A DNA stretch of 64,000 nt, taken from contig JAVBNT010000024.1 in NCBI GenBank assembly GCA_031551355.1, positions 44,655 to 108,654 on the forward strand. The letters run 5' to 3'. The stretch is from JAVBNT01 sp031551355. Lineage in GTDB: Bacteria > Vulcanimicrobiota > CADAWZ01. A program made the translations under genes and the position numbers. Below the pieces are notes generated by a model. That model did not search any database. It was not told the origin of the DNA and was given only the letters and a program-made list of their open reading frames with translations. Of this stretch, positions 63,654-64,000 are shown in pieces; within the stretch, counting starts at the first letter, position 1, and the number at the start of each line of letters is the position of its first letter.

Positions 63654-64000
63654 AAAAATCAAATCCTCCCTTAATTCTAAATCCAGATTAGTGAGTATAA
63701 ATAATTCTGTGAAAAAACGGTAATTATTTACTTATATTATCTCCTATAATGCAAAGCAGGTAAATAGGGTAAGAGTAATTTATTTGTAACAAAAAAAAAC
63801 ATTATGTAAAAAATGTTAATTTTTAATACATTCCTTCCGTGATATCCTGAAAATAGTATCTTAGAGCAACTTGATTTAACATAGCTGATACCCATCATAT
63901 AAAAACTATCCGGTATTTTTACAGTGATAATTCTTTTTTGCAAATCATTTGATAATGGCCACGGCATATTTGTATTCTTCACGTGCATTATAAAGTATTG
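63654..64000. other. AT-rich region upstream of the Gln-rich gene
   Basis: The ribosome binding site of the Gln-rich gene is at about 63663-63671. Beyond it I see no convincing gene; the small minus-strand frame at 63737-63988 has no similarity or start signal that I can support. Confidence 0.4.

Noticed and set aside
1..64000. tRNA or rRNA genes
   Set aside because: No stretch with a T-loop GTTCGAATC-type motif plus cloverleaf arms or rRNA-like sequence was found by reading; a tRNAscan run would settle it.

Overview
The window is a bacterial chromosome segment of moderate-to-low GC, densely coded, with mostly ATG starts plus several TTG/GTG starts behind purine-rich ribosome binding sites. 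Radical-SAM maturases for [FeFe]-hydrogenase (HydG, HydE), a ferredoxin-type aldo/keto reductase and absence of visible respiratory genes suggest an anaerobe. The mix of genes (MEP isoprenoid operon, PfaC-like lipid synthase, OleABCD, NRPS, partner-switch regulators) does not let me name the phylum; an uncultivated anaerobic lineage is a guess only.

Layout. 1-4837: housekeeping operon xseA(end)-xseB-ispA-dxs-tlyA-nadK, then an M16 zinc protease. 6115-6412: cluster of strong hairpins. 6413-8825: hydG-hydE. 8977-20897: a lipid locus with a 2177-residue KS-CLF-AT-DH-DH synthase (PfaC/PfaB-like) followed by oleA, oleB, oleC, oleD and a phosphopantetheinyl transferase. 21021-25748: two secreted paralogues, an SAH/MTA deaminase, a MazG-like pyrophosphohydrolase, a zinc-ribbon protein and a copper-amine-oxidase-like-domain protein. 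25.9-39.1 kb: a segment bracketed by oppositely oriented copies of a ~210-280 bp repeat. It holds a SpoIIE phosphatase plus STAS protein, a Fe-S aldo/keto reductase, two degenerate pirins, a second phosphopantetheinyl transferase, a MATE transporter fused to an RsbW-like kinase domain, and an AT-rich GmrSD-like restriction protein. 39211-48969: three related small membrane proteins and a C-A-T-C-A-T-R nonribosomal peptide synthetase. 49389-53408: M50-like protease, metallophosphoesterase, phosphohexomutase. 53732-59216: four paralogous membrane proteins with era inserted among them. 59455-63653: a coiled-coil protein and a very Gln-rich heptad-repeat protein.

How the genes fit together. The 8977-20897 locus reads as one pathway: iterative synthesis of a (poly)unsaturated acyl chain, Claisen condensation of two chains by OleA, reduction by OleD, beta-lactone formation by OleC and decarboxylation by OleB to a long internal olefin, with the PPTase arming a carrier protein that must be encoded elsewhere. 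The NRPS ends in a reductive release domain, so a dipeptide aldehyde or a cyclised pyrazinone is the expected product type; the MATE exporter and second PPTase lie 5-15 kb away. SpoIIE phosphatase, STAS antagonist and the RsbW-like domain on the MATE protein together supply all three parts of a partner-switch circuit.

A family of hairpins containing GGGGCTG(TC) recurs at gene ends throughout the window and seems to be this genome's standard terminator-like element. No tRNA, rRNA or CRISPR array was seen.
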